Assembly: GCA_027405735.1 (NCBI GenBank)
Contig: JAPEHQ010000001.1
Span: forward strand, 4,278,001-4,342,000
Direction of reading: 5' to 3'
Length of the DNA: 64,000 nt
Source: Mucor racemosus
Taxonomy: Eukaryota > Mucoromycota > Mucoromycetes > Mucorales > Mucoraceae
Shown: one piece after another, positions 34,214 through 45,681 of the stretch
Layout: every line of letters begins with the position of its first letter
Numbering within the stretch: the stretch's first letter is position 1
Position numbers and translations under genes: made by a program
The notes under the pieces: model-generated
The model's database searches: none
The model's input: the letters and a program-made list of their open reading frames with translations, nothing else
Told to the model about the DNA's origin: nothing

Positions 34214-34872
34214 TATGTAAAATAAAAATAAATAGTATAAAGAAGAACGAGAGAAGACCAAGTAGCTTTTTATCGCTTCTATTTATATTCAAACAGAAAA
34301 CTTTTTAGATCTTTTGTTATTTAGGAAGGAGACCATTTTTAGATCTCCCCTTCCCTTCTCCCTTCATATTTATAGAAATTATCTCTGTGCAACCAATTTA
34401 TGTATTTTTATATCAAAAATGGTTTGTTCTCGTACTTTTGCATCGTGTAACAAGATTTATTTGATTATAAAATGGGTAATATTGAACGAAAGAGCGAGCA
34501 ATGTTTAATAGAAGGGAACAAAGGGTGAAAGCTTTTTTTTTTTTTTTTTTTTTTTAATCAAACTATGTCCAAGGATATGTTATAAATTAAAAAGGAACGA
34601 GATGGAATAAATGTTTATAATTATCTTTCATTACTACATTTGATCATATTAAACAACAACAACAACAGCCCAGTTAAACTAAATAGAGGCGTAGTAGTAG
34701 AAGTATATCATCGTTAACAAGAGTATCACAATGACACTATGTGATCACACGCCCAATTTTTTTTCCTTTTTTTTTTTTTTTTTGGGCTTTGTTGGTTATA
34801 TTAGTGGGCTTGACAAAATAAATCATTTTAAACATGGGTTAAGCAGAGTGCTCCCATTTATAGTTTGATTCA
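34214..34872. other. glycosyltransferase promoter and USP 3' region
   Basis: Contains two long T-runs (about 34531-34555 and 34766-34783), the first about 320 bp upstream of the glycosyltransferase ATG. No additional gene. Confidence 0.5.
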
Positions 34873-35604
34873 TCAGTTTTTTATTATAAGAACTGGGCAT
34901 TTGCAGCTATGCAAACAATGATCACTGACAGAACCAAGAATAAACCTATATAATGCAAACATTTAGCATCCTTATCACAAATTACAAATTACAAATCACA
35001 AATCACAAATCACAAATCACATCACATATAAAAACTTACTTTTGAAGGCCTTCCTTGTTTGATGAACCTAATACAAGCATATCTGGTGGATTTTCATTGA
35101 TATAATCTTCAATGATATAACCACAACCTTTTGTGCTTGTTTTTACTATCACTGTGTTTGATTTCTATAAATATAGCGTGTTACATCAAAAATGGCTTGT
35201 AAAAAAAAATAACCCCCACTTTACTGTTTCATCAAACTGTGCTAAGTATTTATTTAAATTTGTTATAGATTCCTTTGCATCTTGTTGAATGTCAACATTA
35301 TTTAATTTATCCAAGCCGCTCCTAATCTCATTGTATTAGACACACACATTTTTACCCAACAATATTTTTACTCACATGAATCCAAAAGCTGTTATTCCAG
35401 CTGGATTTAACCCGATGGCGTACACAATATCAAGTTTATAAGGTACAGCTAACTTTGAGCATAATTTTATAGCATCATTGATGGCCTTTTTAGAAATTGG
35501 AGAATCGTCTGCTGCTACAACGATGCGATAAAGCGAAGAACTAAAAAGGCACATTAATAAACTACTCATGCAAATATCCATGTCATAGTGTATTTATACC
35601 TCAT
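34873..35604 (-). CDS. universal stress protein (USP/UspA fold)
   Basis: A 154-aa protein of the UspA superfamily, small cytosolic ATP-binding stress proteins. Exons on the minus strand: 35604-35600, 35540-35376, 35321-35225, 35164-35040, 34945-34873. The first coding exon is only ATG AG. Motifs: N-terminal YRIVVAADDSPISKKAI (first beta strand and the D of the ATP site), VYAIGLNP, then DMLVLGSSNKEGLQKFILGS and VSDHCLHSCKCPVLIIK. The last block matches the GSVS-xx-CLHxxKCPVLIV family signature, with the G-x2/9-G-S phosphate loop. All five phases close on a TGA. Intron 4 (34946-35039) holds an (ACAAATC)n tandem repeat. It may share an upstream region with the divergent DUF2015 gene. Confidence 0.92.
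34980..35022 (-). repeat. ACAAATC tandem repeat in a USP intron
   Basis: About six degenerate copies of a 7-bp ACAAATC unit, inside the fourth intron of the USP gene. Confidence 0.75.
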
Positions 35605-36040
35605 TTTATTTTGTTAGGTTATTTGTATATGGTAAAAAGAATTATAAAAAGAATTAAAATAGTGCGTTCTTTTTATATGATGACTGATTGCATGAATAAA
35701 AATTTATAAAATAACCCCATATTTAATTCCCCAAATTAATCTCAAATGTGTATTATGCAAAATTCACAGACTTCGATACATACTATGTTACTTGATGAAA
35801 CATTGCTTTGTTGTGTATCCGATGGTAACATCTCATGATAATCGACATTCCAACTTTACATAATATTGCCTGCTAAAGGCGAAAAGCATGATAAGGACAG
35901 GTAACAAAAGGCATTGCAACAAAAGGAAAAGCTGAGCTTTGATATTTTTTCCATTTTTCCACCACAACACACACACCCTCTTTTTCATATATTTTCCTTG
36001 GCCTTTTTCCCTTTCCCTCTTTGATACTAATTATTCCGTC
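35605..36040. promoter_or_regulatory. divergent intergenic region, USP / DUF2015
   Basis: 436 bp between two divergently transcribed starts. A pyrimidine-rich stretch (35950-36025) leads into the DUF2015 ATG. No specific binding site identified. Confidence 0.5.
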
Positions 36041-36540
36041 ATGTTTATATATCTGGCCATTTTACTATTTATTCTAGCATGTAAGTCAAACATCTTTTAA
36101 TCTCATCTTGATTTTACTGAAACAGAAAACTTCATTGCAGTATGCTGGTACTTTCGCAAACACATTCGAGAAGGTGCTTCTGAATTAGCAAACAAAATGA
36201 ATCGCTTACTAGGTTATCATTTATTACCGACTAATGCTGGCTCATTCGAAAGTGATATTGAAGATGGATTAACAAGCTCTCATTTTGACTTGAATACTAA
36301 TTTGGGCGAAGAAGACAGTAGAGCTGGATTGAAGGACAAAGAGGAAATTATGAGAATTATGAAAAAACAAAAAGTTTCATTTGATGAAGCTCGGTTAATT
36401 CGACAACAAAACTTATTAAAGAAGAATGTAGGTTTTAAATTAAAAAAAAGTAAATGCAAAGAAACGAAACTAAAGATTTGTGATAGAACATTGATCCAGA
36501 AACGGGTCTCCCTCTTGACCCTAAATTAATCACTTTTTAA
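36041..36540 (+). CDS. DUF2015 / UPF0357 small membrane protein
   Basis: A 126-aa fungal protein of unknown function, with exons 36041-36080, 36141-36427 and 36487-36540. The N-terminus is a single membrane helix (MFIYLAILLFILA, followed by YCWYFRKHI). The family block GYHLLPTNAGSFESDIEDGL, with SSHFDLN and DSRAGL, comes next, then FDEARLIRQQ. The last exon gives the highly conserved ending NIDPETGLPLDPKLITF. The single frame continuing past 36427 would give an unrelated tail, so the second intron (59 bp) is well supported. It matches the fungal UPF0357 family (yeast YCL012C type). Confidence 0.9.
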
Positions 36541-37157
36541 CCATATATTAATAATACTTCAACTTTCTTAATTAAAGCTATTTTTCATCATGAAGCATTT
36601 TTCCCTTTTCCTCATTTTGCCACCTGCATTTTAAAGTTGCAAAGTATCTATACTGAAACATTCTTTTTAGAAAGCATATAGAGCCCTTTTTGATATGCCT
36701 GGTTTATACATGCATTCTTTTGTTTAGAAATGATATATTGGAAAATCGCCACATCCAGACCCATTCAAGTGCATATAGATTATGCTTATTTTTTTTTCTG
36801 AGGCAAAAGTGTAAGCATAAATTAACATGTTGTAAACATGTATCTCGATCTTTAAATTATGCATTATTTGCTTTCATGTTCCTGAAAAATCCTTGAATTC
36901 AGTAAAATTCCAATCTGGATTTTTGGGCTGGGCTGAAATTCATAATCAAATCCCATATTGCAGTGTAAATAAACATCATTCTTCATTGTTTAAACGCTCT
37001 TTATTGCTAAAAAAAAAATTGCCTACATGTAGTTCAGATGCTCAGATTCATCCGTGTCCATTTTTATGCGTTTCAATTACTAATGAAAACAAGAAAAAAA
37101 ATACTTTAAAAGACAAAATCGACAAATGTTTTAAAATATCACTATTCAAGATTTTTA
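36541..37157. other. convergent 3' region
   Basis: About 600 bp between convergent gene ends. No further gene seen. Confidence 0.5.
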
Positions 37158-40100
37158 TTATTCAAAATCAGAAACAGCTGAAGGAGGGGGTATAGAGGAG
37201 ATACTTCCAACAGGTATTTCAGCTTGCTTCAATATATCAAGCATCTCATAAGCGACGATTCTTGCATCAGGGAACGCAATCTCAACTACCTTGATTCTTA
37301 GTTTCGACAATTCAGCCGTTTTCAACAAACTACCATCATCAGAAATCTTGAACTTTCGAAGCTTGAATTCATCAATCAAATTATCGCTCCAATCCACTAC
37401 CTCTTCCTCCCTAGACCGTTTTCTGCTAGATTTACTTTGAACTTGACCATAAAGATAGAATTGACCAGCTCTTTTAGCGTTATTACAAAGATCTTCCAGT
37501 GTATAACCATGCAATGCATTACGTTGATCTTTCTCGGGATCATAATTCAATCTCTCTTCTTCATCATCCATGGTTCTGATTTTAGATGTACCCCATCCAC
37601 CATAAGATAATTGGCCATAATCTAAAACCAGGTTCTTTAATGCATCGATCTGATTTGTACTCAATTGCAATAAACGGAAAACCAAACGCTCACCATCAAT
37701 ACCAGCATTAGCATTAGCCGTTCCATCACTGATTTGAACAAAAGCATGTACCAAGAAAGCTCGAGAAGCACCTTCACACATACCATAACAATCATTATTC
37801 CGCACAATGGAGCCACAATCTCTGCATTCCCATTTCAAAGTAAGGTTGATAATAGAACTGATATAGCAATACAGTTTAAAGATTTGTTTACTGCTTTGAT
37901 CTTGTATACCGAGTACAGGATCGAGAAAAGACGAGATGAGACGAGTCATGATGGGCGCTGGTTTCATTGAAATAATATCAGGAGAAGGTGTAGTGTTATT
38001 TACATGTATGCAAGTGCTTGGATCAGCCAAGAAAAAGAATTCTTCATTTGATGATAACTTCTTTTTTCGGATCAAGTTGCGAAATGTTACTGTCGAGCCT
38101 ATAACCATACCGATGGGATAATGAACCTTGTGTACATCCATATAAATACTAATGGTATCGAGACTATCAGGTTGACGGATTTGAACAAATAATTTTCGGT
38201 TTGTTTTGCCTGTACTAATTCCTAATTGGTTATGAAGCTTTAAAGCATGCTTGTTAAGTACACTGTGTGTTGTATGCCCCTCCATAAATCGCTTGATAAT
38301 GACCACACCTTGTATATGGATTAATTCTTCAAAGTAATTGAGTGATGTTATTTGACTAGAGAGACCTGGTGGTAAATTATTGGGATCTGTCAGTTGAGAA
38401 ACATTGTAAATTAAAGATAAAGGATTTGGTATGATTGCGCTCTCGCCGTAATGAGGCTGTAGTTCAATCATATTTGATGTGTTATAATTGAAAGAAATAG
38501 GGTATATTGTATGCTTTTCATTGTCTATTGAAAAAGCAAAATTACGATTTTCTACAATGCTTTTAATCAGTGATCCCGGTTTATCAAGACCATAAATAAC
38601 CCAGTACGAATCGACTTGAAAATCAAGATGTAAATGCAATGTCTTTTTGAGAGATGAGAATATCAATATATACTCTTCAAAACCTGTTGATTTGATATAA
38701 TCTGGACTAGCAGCGGTAGATCCGATGCCTTCAATTTCATGCATTTTGACTATCACTCGGCATTCAAGATAAATGGAACCGCTTGGAGTGAAACAAACCT
38801 CTACAGGGTAACGATTAACCACATGCACAGCTAAATATTGATGATTCCTTGGGATATTTCTAATCTCTTCTGGCATTCTGTTCAAGGATAGCTTTTTCAA
38901 CTTTGTATTGTGCAAATTTACAGTATCACGTATATGAAAAGTTGCATTTCTATCGTACTCATCATCTAGAGGCATTAGATCTTTATCTTGGCACACAAAA
39001 TACGATACAAACAAGTCTTTCCTTTTGATAAAATCTTCGTCTTCATTTTCCACAAACGATAAATCTTCTCTAAACATTTGTAAACGTCGTACCACATATA
39101 TTGCACCTGCTCTTCTAGAAATCAAACTCGAAGATGCAGCCATTACAAATAGAATCCGAGATTCATTATCCATCAAATACAATCTACCATCGTGAGCCAC
39201 TTGAAGCATACCCAATATAAAATATCCCGCAGTTTGATCGTAATCTGCCTTTTGTATCAAAACATTTTCCTTTTCAAACATTGTATTACCACCTGCCAAA
39301 TCCAATTGATAGTCTTCTAAATTGTCTTGCAAGTTGTTTTTGATTTTGTTGAGCGAAGGGTATGAATCTATCTCCATGTAGAAGTTTTCATCTCCTACTA
39401 ATAAACATACAGTATCATGCAAGAAAAAATTATTAAGCAAATCACTAGCTTGTATTTCTCGAGTTTTTGTTCTGCCATATACTTGATGTCGTACTGTATT
39501 GAAAGCACGAATAAAAACGTCGAGATCTTTTACAATGTTTGTATCTACAAATTTTACTGTCAAAGCTGCATAAATTTCCAATTGACCAAGAAGTTGTGTA
39601 AATGCTGATCTTTTGTTGTTGATCTCACTATAAGTGTATAGTTTGATTTGTGAGCCGATATCTGTATCATGGGGTAAAACGAATGATTTTGTTGTTTCTT
39701 TAAAATCGCCGCAATGATCAGGGAATTTCAGTATATTAATATGGCTATTGACGCAAGCTGTCAAAGTCATATAGCCTTCATCAGTTTTAGGGGCATCCCA
39801 CAAATTTTGTAAAAGGTAACTGGTTTCTCCATCTTTAGGAGTTATAACCACAGCGTGAAAATGATGTAAACAAATTCGTGTGTTGATTCGAAGGGGCATA
39901 TCTGCAATATAACTAAAGAGATGAAATAAACACACAATGATACTGTTGTCTATCTCATAGATTCCAAACATACTATCAATCACACGTGTGATGCTGCCAG
40001 TGTAAGTTTTGTGTGTATTTACTGTGATTATCGTTAATGGATGATTTGATGTATTACTGGCTGGTGAACTTTTACGGGTTTTTTCCAAATGTGAATATTT

Positions 40101-40823
40101 GATTGCTTGACAATTAGATCTGTTGTTGAAGGATAATGCATTAAAAGAAGTGCGGCCATTGATGTGGATGGACGTAATATCAAGATTATGAAAAGCAAAT
40201 GCTCCTCCAATTTGAAAGTAGTTGTAATATTTAATCATATCATTTCCAGAAAATAGCACATTGATAGCTTTTAATTTCGTGGTGGTATCGTTGGAGGGTT
40301 TGCTACTTGTAATTTGCAAGTAAAATTTTGCTGGCTTGCCATCCTCCAAGTACAAGGTGGAAATCGCATAAACAACCCCTACCATATTGACTCTAGATTG
40401 CGGCGGCGTAAGTTGAAGAGTGCCTCCAGGAGTATAATATTCCATTTGACGCTTAAGAGATTCTTTAAAAATGATACGATCTGAACCGAACTGTTCTCTC
40501 AATATACACTTTTTTGCATATTTGTCAGAATATACATCTTCTAAACGAAATTCAATATAAAAAGCATTGTCGCCTTCTTTCAAATTGACGCAATTCCATT
40601 TTCTGATTTGTACAGTCGTTTCAAGTGCTCGTGGTAGTGTGCGATCGATAAAGCAAACAACTGGGTCATTGTTCACCAAATCTAAAAGCAAAACTGTGCC
40701 TCGAGGAAAATCGTCTTCTTCGTTTATTACAATAGTTAATACACCTATAAGAGGAGCTTTCACTATAGACGAAGTGGTGCCGGATGTATAGTTTTTCAAG
40801 TCGTTTACATTTAAATCTGCCAT
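37158..40823 (-). CDS. large OB-fold protein, possible CTC1 telomere subunit
   Basis: A 1221-aa protein from a single uninterrupted exon. The N-terminal section (PLIGVLTIV, GTVLLLDLVNNDPVVCFID) and several later blocks have the beta-rich pattern of successive OB folds. Near residues 1000-1020 there is a C-x2-C-x11-C-x3-C zinc-ribbon-like cluster (CRDCG...CYGMC) followed by FLVHAFVQISDGT. That arrangement is typical of the C-terminal OB fold of CTC1 and of RPA70. Size, OB-fold repetition and position of the zinc cluster favour CTC1, the large CST subunit that caps telomeres and recruits polymerase alpha. Sequence identity in this family is very low, so this is an inference. A basic KSSRKRSREEE near the C-terminus may be a nuclear signal. 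RPA1 itself is excluded by size. Confidence 0.6.
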   Translation of the reverse strand: MADLNVNDLKNYTSGTTSSIVKAPLIGVLTIVINEEDDFPRGTVLLLDLVNNDPVVCFIDRTLPRALETTVQIRKWNCVNLKEGDNAFYIEFRLEDVYSDKYAKKCILREQFGSDRIIFKESLKRQMEYYTPGGTLQLTPPQSRVNMVGVVYAISTLYLEDGKPAKFYLQITSSKPSNDTTTKLKAINVLFSGNDMIKYYNYFQIGGAFAFHNLDITSIHINGRTSFNALSFNNRSNCQAIKYSHLEKTRKSSPASNTSNHPLTIITVNTHKTYTGSITRVIDSMFGIYEIDNSIIVCLFHLFSYIADMPLRINTRICLHHFHAVVITPKDGETSYLLQNLWDAPKTDEGYMTLTACVNSHINILKFPDHCGDFKETTKSFVLPHDTDIGSQIKLYTYSEINNKRSAFTQLLGQLEIYAALTVKFVDTNIVKDLDVFIRAFNTVRHQVYGRTKTREIQASDLLNNFFLHDTVCLLVGDENFYMEIDSYPSLNKIKNNLQDNLEDYQLDLAGGNTMFEKENVLIQKADYDQTAGYFILGMLQVAHDGRLYLMDNESRILFVMAASSSLISRRAGAIYVVRRLQMFREDLSFVENEDEDFIKRKDLFVSYFVCQDKDLMPLDDEYDRNATFHIRDTVNLHNTKLKKLSLNRMPEEIRNIPRNHQYLAVHVVNRYPVEVCFTPSGSIYLECRVIVKMHEIEGIGSTAASPDYIKSTGFEEYILIFSSLKKTLHLHLDFQVDSYWVIYGLDKPGSLIKSIVENRNFAFSIDNEKHTIYPISFNYNTSNMIELQPHYGESAIIPNPLSLIYNVSQLTDPNNLPPGLSSQITSLNYFEELIHIQGVVIIKRFMEGHTTHSVLNKHALKLHNQLGISTGKTNRKLFVQIRQPDSLDTISIYMDVHKVHYPIGMVIGSTVTFRNLIRKKKLSSNEEFFFLADPSTCIHVNNTTPSPDIISMKPAPIMTRLISSFLDPVLGIQDQSSKQIFKLYCYISSIINLTLKWECRDCGSIVRNNDCYGMCEGASRAFLVHAFVQISDGTANANAGIDGERLVFRLLQLSTNQIDALKNLVLDYGQLSYGGWGTSKIRTMDDEEERLNYDPEKDQRNALHGYTLEDLCNNAKRAGQFYLYGQVQSKSSRKRSREEEVVDWSDNLIDEFKLRKFKISDDGSLLKTAELSKLRIKVVEIAFPDARIVAYEMLDILKQAEIPVGSISSIPPPSAVSDFE

Positions 40824-41249
40824 ATTTTGGAATTAAAGAGAAAGGTTTTTATTAAATTTAAACTACAATTGAGTTTCTTGTGGAAATATGAGACGGCGAA
40901 ATCACTATTTAGAACTGTTACTCAGATCAAAAAGCGTATCGAATTTAACATTTCTTCATATACAAAAACATATTGATAAATGAGCACGTTTAATTCGTTT
41001 ATCAAAAGCATGATCCATTTTTGAAAGACATTCTCACCAAAAGTTTTCTGATTTATGTTGCATTATTATCAGTTTTAAAGTGCAAACATGCAGAGTATCT
41101 GTCTCTTATTAACTATTTATGGTTATAAATTTGATCAAGCTCATGAAAAAATAGCCTTCATGTCAAAATGCATTCTAATATACTTTTGGCAAGTATCATT
41201 CTGAGAAAAGTTTTATTAATTCAAAAGCTGTTAATCTTCTAAATTAGCT
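40824..41249. other. upstream region of the OB-fold gene
   Basis: Non-coding, up to the edge of R1-e. Nothing specific seen. Confidence 0.5.
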
Positions 41250-42850
41250 TGTGCCTTCTTTTCTATAACTGACCCTATAACAAACAATTTTCAAAATATA
41301 GCTTAGGCACTGCTAAATAGATATGAATTGGTGACATATGCTACCTGTTCCTGAATCTATTTTATATCTCACGAAAAACTCCAAAACAGGTAAAATTCAC
41401 TGCTTTTTCCTTGAAAACTGAGTCTCGTTTTTCATCCCTGTTCAACTTTATTTCTTCATTAAATAACACTGAGAAAAAATTATATGAAAATGTACCTGAG
41501 ATGTTCACCTCTAACATAAAAATGAGTATCCGGAAATATCTTATTTTTTGCAGTTGATATAACTTTTTCAGTACTAATGTTTCAGATTTTTACAGGTATT
41601 TCACTGGTAAAAATTGAAAACTTTGAGGCTCCATATCTCTAAAACAAATTAAGCTATACTAACACTTTTTAATAATAAAACTTACTTGTTTTGAAGTGCT
41701 CTATAACATATTCTAATATAAAAAAATTCTGAGCAATTTTATTTTTTTTTCATTTTTTTGACATTTTTGTGGTCGATTTCAAAATATTCATTAAATTGAG
41801 CAGCATTTTTTTTATATTTATTTCATCAACCTTGTTGAACTCTCTTGGATCCAATTTAGTTTTTTTCAAAATATTGATTTTTCGTGGAGATATTCTAAAA
41901 AATGTGTACAAAGATTCCTTCGCTTCTACCTCCCAATTTTCCCTTGTATACCCTCATCCCAAATTCTGAATTTCAAAAAAAAAATCACAAAAATCTTGTT
42001 TTCTCTACGAAAAATGCAGCTAGAAGGTTCAGCAGTGGCTCAGTCGATAGATAATTTTGTTGTACATTATTCTCATTGCTTATATTTGAATTATATCTAT
42101 AAAAAGTGATGCATATCTTCAAAAAACCTCCGAAATTTCAATCGCATTTTGTGCAAAACTTAATGTGCAACTTTTGTTTGAATTTTGTTTAGCTGGATGC
42201 AGAATTTAAAACTGTACAAAAACCATTTAATAAGCTATTTCAACTTACTTTGAAGTTCATGAGCCATTAAGCAATTTTGTTTTTTTCATCATTTTCTGGT
42301 CGATTTGTCAGATCAATTTTAAAACCCAGTTATCATAAGGTTAAGCTGTAATGTGAACTATTATTTTGATTATCTCGGCGAAAAATCAATATTTTTTGCT
42401 GAAACAAAAAATGCAGAGTAGCTTAGAGTTGTATCTATCTTGTGAATACTGTATAAAAAATTAATACTTTAATTTAGATGCTCAATTTTTTACAATATAT
42501 TATAGGTAAATCTTGGTCAATTTAGGTCAACATTTGGCCAGTGCATTTATATTCCGAAACTAATATTTCTATTTTCTGAGAAATATCAATGGCTTATAAG
42601 GTGAAGGGTGAATGAAGGTGTACATCTCCTTCAAAGATTTTATGTGGTTCGACTCAATATTAAGCGAACACATTTAAAAACATTGAAAACCCATCTGAAG
42701 CCTCCTTTCCTACAGCCGTAAAAACCGACAACAAAAACTTCATCTCGATGAATTTCAATCCTATTAACTTCCAACTTTACATGAGGGTAGATACACACCT
42801 TGGATGCAATAGTCTCGAAGGGTAACATTCACAACCTACTGCATGTCGAA
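41250..42850 (-). repeat. dispersed repeat R1, copy e
   Basis: Minus-strand copy reaching further upstream than c, d and f. A minus-strand frame at 42828-42640 reads LPFETIASKVC, HVKLE and EIHRDEVFVV. It parallels the frame in R1-b (5837-6043), so this block was once coding or is otherwise constrained. The downstream frame reads YTFFRISPRKINILKK. There are no recognisable terminal repeats. Confidence 0.8.
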
Positions 42851-43155
42851 AAAATTAATGCCACAATGCACCTATACTTTACTGTGCCCTTTTAATGAAA
42901 GAAATTAAAAATGCAATTTCTATAAATAATGATCCAGATAAGCTAACTGCCACTCTACATGAGCATAGGAATAAATAAATACTACAAGTATATCAGATAT
43001 CAGCTTGCATGGATCAATGTGCATCTGGTAAATCGGAACAAAAAGTTGATTACCTGCTGTTTATACCCACTAAAGTCAGTAAGCTCACTAGTTCTCGTCA
43101 AATATGGATCTAGTGCTAATCCACAGAATTGCAAAAAAAGGTTCAACCTCCCCGA
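42851..43155. other. intergenic, nothing recognised
   Basis: About 300 bp between R1-e and a putative solo LTR; no feature seen. Confidence 0.4.
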
Positions 43156-43160
43156 GGTGC

Positions 43161-43565
43161 TGTCATAAACCTGTCAAGCTTAATCTATTATTATACTACT
43201 ATCCTAATTACATCACACATTATTACCTTATCCGAATTGCATATCAATCTCCAGCTTATGCAAGACATTCTATTACTACCCACACTGCGGCACAACCAAT
43301 GACCACGTTACAATATCAACTTACTCGCATTCACGTTATAGAGTAATAATTCAGTAGCATTGTGTCCCTGAAATCTAGTTCCCTTCATAAACTAGACTCT
43401 TGAATAATTTAGTATAAATAACCATCTTATTTTTATACTTCCTTTTATTTCTTTGTCAGTTCTCCTCATCATTTTCCTTATTATTATATATTCTGAAACA
43501 AATCTGAACATAACATATAAGTCTTTGCCTGTGTCTCTTGCCCCTTATATAATATAACCCTGATA
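43161..43565 (+). repeat. putative solo LTR, 405 bp
   Basis: GGTGC flanks both sides (43156-43160 and 43566-43570). The segment begins TGTCATAAAC and ends CCTGATA; TGTCA and the reverse of TGATA match at 4 of 5 positions. It contains AGTATAAATAACC and TATATAATATAACC. Target duplication, size and promoter-like content fit a solo LTR. No second copy exists in the window to confirm the ends. Confidence 0.6.
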
Positions 43566-43570
43566 GGTGC

Positions 43571-44617
43571 TGTGGAAACGGAGAAATCAAAATTCGTACT
43601 CGCTTAATAAACTATTTTTATGGGCTGTTTTAGATATTCTGAGCATTTTTATAAAATCAAATAATGGTTCGAATTTGAATTTTGAAGTTGTACTTGATAC
43701 GTAGTGGTGGATATACGAATAGCATATCTTAATTTTATCAGCTACTACTAACAGCTGTTTTCGAAGGAGTATACCGCCATTTTCGACAAGAAACCTGTCT
43801 TCCTCTGGTTAAAAAACTTGAAGCGACTGGAAAAATGCTTGTAATAATAACCAATGAATACTTATCCAAATGGGCTGTAAGTTTCAAAATATACTACAGC
43901 TATAACATTATTCAGAACTAAATAGCTTTAGTACCTCCCCATAAATTTGCTAGATGAATCGTACGAATTAAGAGCATCCTTTTCCCAAATGGGGTTTGTT
44001 GCTAAATAGACAATTGGAAATTAGAAATAGCGTCCTAAATCAGTGAAAATCAGCATATACGGAAATGAGGACACTGAAATCAATAATTAAACGTCGCGCA
44101 TATATATGACCAATGCTGTCGTATATAGTGCAATGTGCTTTAAATTTATTCAAAAAGTTTAGGTTTCAAATATTGACTTAAGTAACTGTAAGCAAATGAA
44201 TATTAGAAAATAAAACACCTTTATTTCTTGAATGAACTGATCTATTAATAATCCGCAGTAAATGGTTGTATAGAATGTATGTAACATTATCTACTGGATG
44301 ATTTTTAAATCTTCAAAAAATATAAATTTTTCATCGAGTTATAGATAAATTAAAACTTGGTGAAAGATAGTAGTTGACTTAAATGTAAAGCTGTGATGCA
44401 CAATAAGTTTGTATTTATGAAACAATTTGAGAACAAAATGATTTATTTAAAACCGTAAATTGATACAGAATTGGATGAGCTACAAAAATCATTTAATGGT
44501 TAGATAAGGCGTGCTGATGATACGTTTGATACTACTGTAAATGGAACCAGTTATTTTAATTTATAGAATTTGAATGCAAATACCGAGGAACCATTTGTAA
44601 GCACGTAATTTGGTTCT
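43571..44617. other. intergenic with possible integrase relic
   Basis: Around 43757-43884 (+) a frame reads LVKKLEATGKMLVIITNEYL, then SKWAV. It resembles the first catalytic strand of a Ty3-type integrase core (xGNxYLVVAxDYLTKWPxA), with N in place of the aspartate. It is too short and isolated to be sure. The rest is featureless. Confidence 0.35.
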
Positions 44618-44714
44618 GGTAAAGCATTGAATTAAATTGGCTTGGGACAAAGAGGGTAAAAAGGCGGCAATAGGTTCCATTGATGGCCACGTTTATGTTT
44701 ATGCTAGTGGAGAG
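44618..44714 (+). pseudogene. frameshifted dynein intermediate chain-like fragment
   Basis: Same fragment as 21630-21725, but one extra T after GCATTGAAT breaks the frame. Its GTAAG donor is kept. Confidence 0.6.
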
Positions 44715-45454
44715 GTAAGAGTAAAAAAAAATTAATGTAAACCACCTCTAGCGCAATAATTATAAAGTAAGGCTATATTATCATCAAATAAACTATCACA
44801 CAATATTAACATGTATAGAGATTTACAGTAATTAGCTTGAACCAAGTGGGTACAGCATCGTAAGTTCTTGAAAAAGTTCTGAGGTATTATAAAATCTCTT
44901 ATTTTTAAGTCCTACAAGGCTTATAAGCGGAATATTAATTTGGAAAATTATTTTTGTCCAGATCATCAATTTTGACATTTTTTAATTTTTTTTTTTGGTT
45001 TTGCAAATCTAGAGTGAATTATACTACCAATTATAAAAACAAAAAATATACACATATGCAGAATTTAGCGCTCTATTTGCTCAATAAAAAATAACAAGCA
45101 TTTTTATTGTAAAATATTAAATGAAAATCCTTTAATCAAAAAACCGTTTTTGGGCCAAAAATGCTAAGTTTTATTACTTAACATTTAATATTAAGCTTTT
45201 ATAAAATGTGTATTAGTCATGGCTACAATTTTCTCTCACAATGTCGTATATTTAAACGTTGATTTTGGTATCAAAAATTGATTTTTCTGTTTTTTGATCA
45301 AAATCATGAGTGTTGGTAAGGGTAAAATGAGTCCCGAAAAATGTCCGCTACAAAATCTGAATTTTCAGACCATACATGTTTAAATATAAGAAAAATAAAA
45401 AAAAATCGCTTTTTTTATTTAAAGCTTAGATATACCATAGTATAAGAGACTTAG

Positions 45455-45681
45455 TGAAATGTCAAAAGAGTCTATATAAATAATCTTGCCAGAATATTGC
45501 CCTTTTATTAACAATACATCCTTTGGATGTATTTATATACATTAATTATAACTATTACTAGGGTTTTACTATCTAAGAATATGATGTAAATAGTAAATCA
45601 ATGATCCACATTGATTGACTGTAACACTAATTATAGACTGTGACCTTGGATGTGAGACCTATGATGAGTATTGACATAACA
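45455..45681 (-). repeat. solo LTR, family S (copy 2)
   Basis: 227 bp; on the minus strand TGTTATGTCA...TGACATTTCA. It is flanked by a 5-bp duplication CTTAG (45450-45454 and 45682-45686). The paralogous R3-a copy holds the same site empty at 22464-22468 with a single CTTAG. This confirms both ends and the solo-LTR nature. Confidence 0.92.

Noticed and set aside
34214..34261. Extension of the glycosyltransferase upstream of 34213
   Set aside because: The frame begins with TTG, not ATG. MAGPL at 34213 is a normal type II start.
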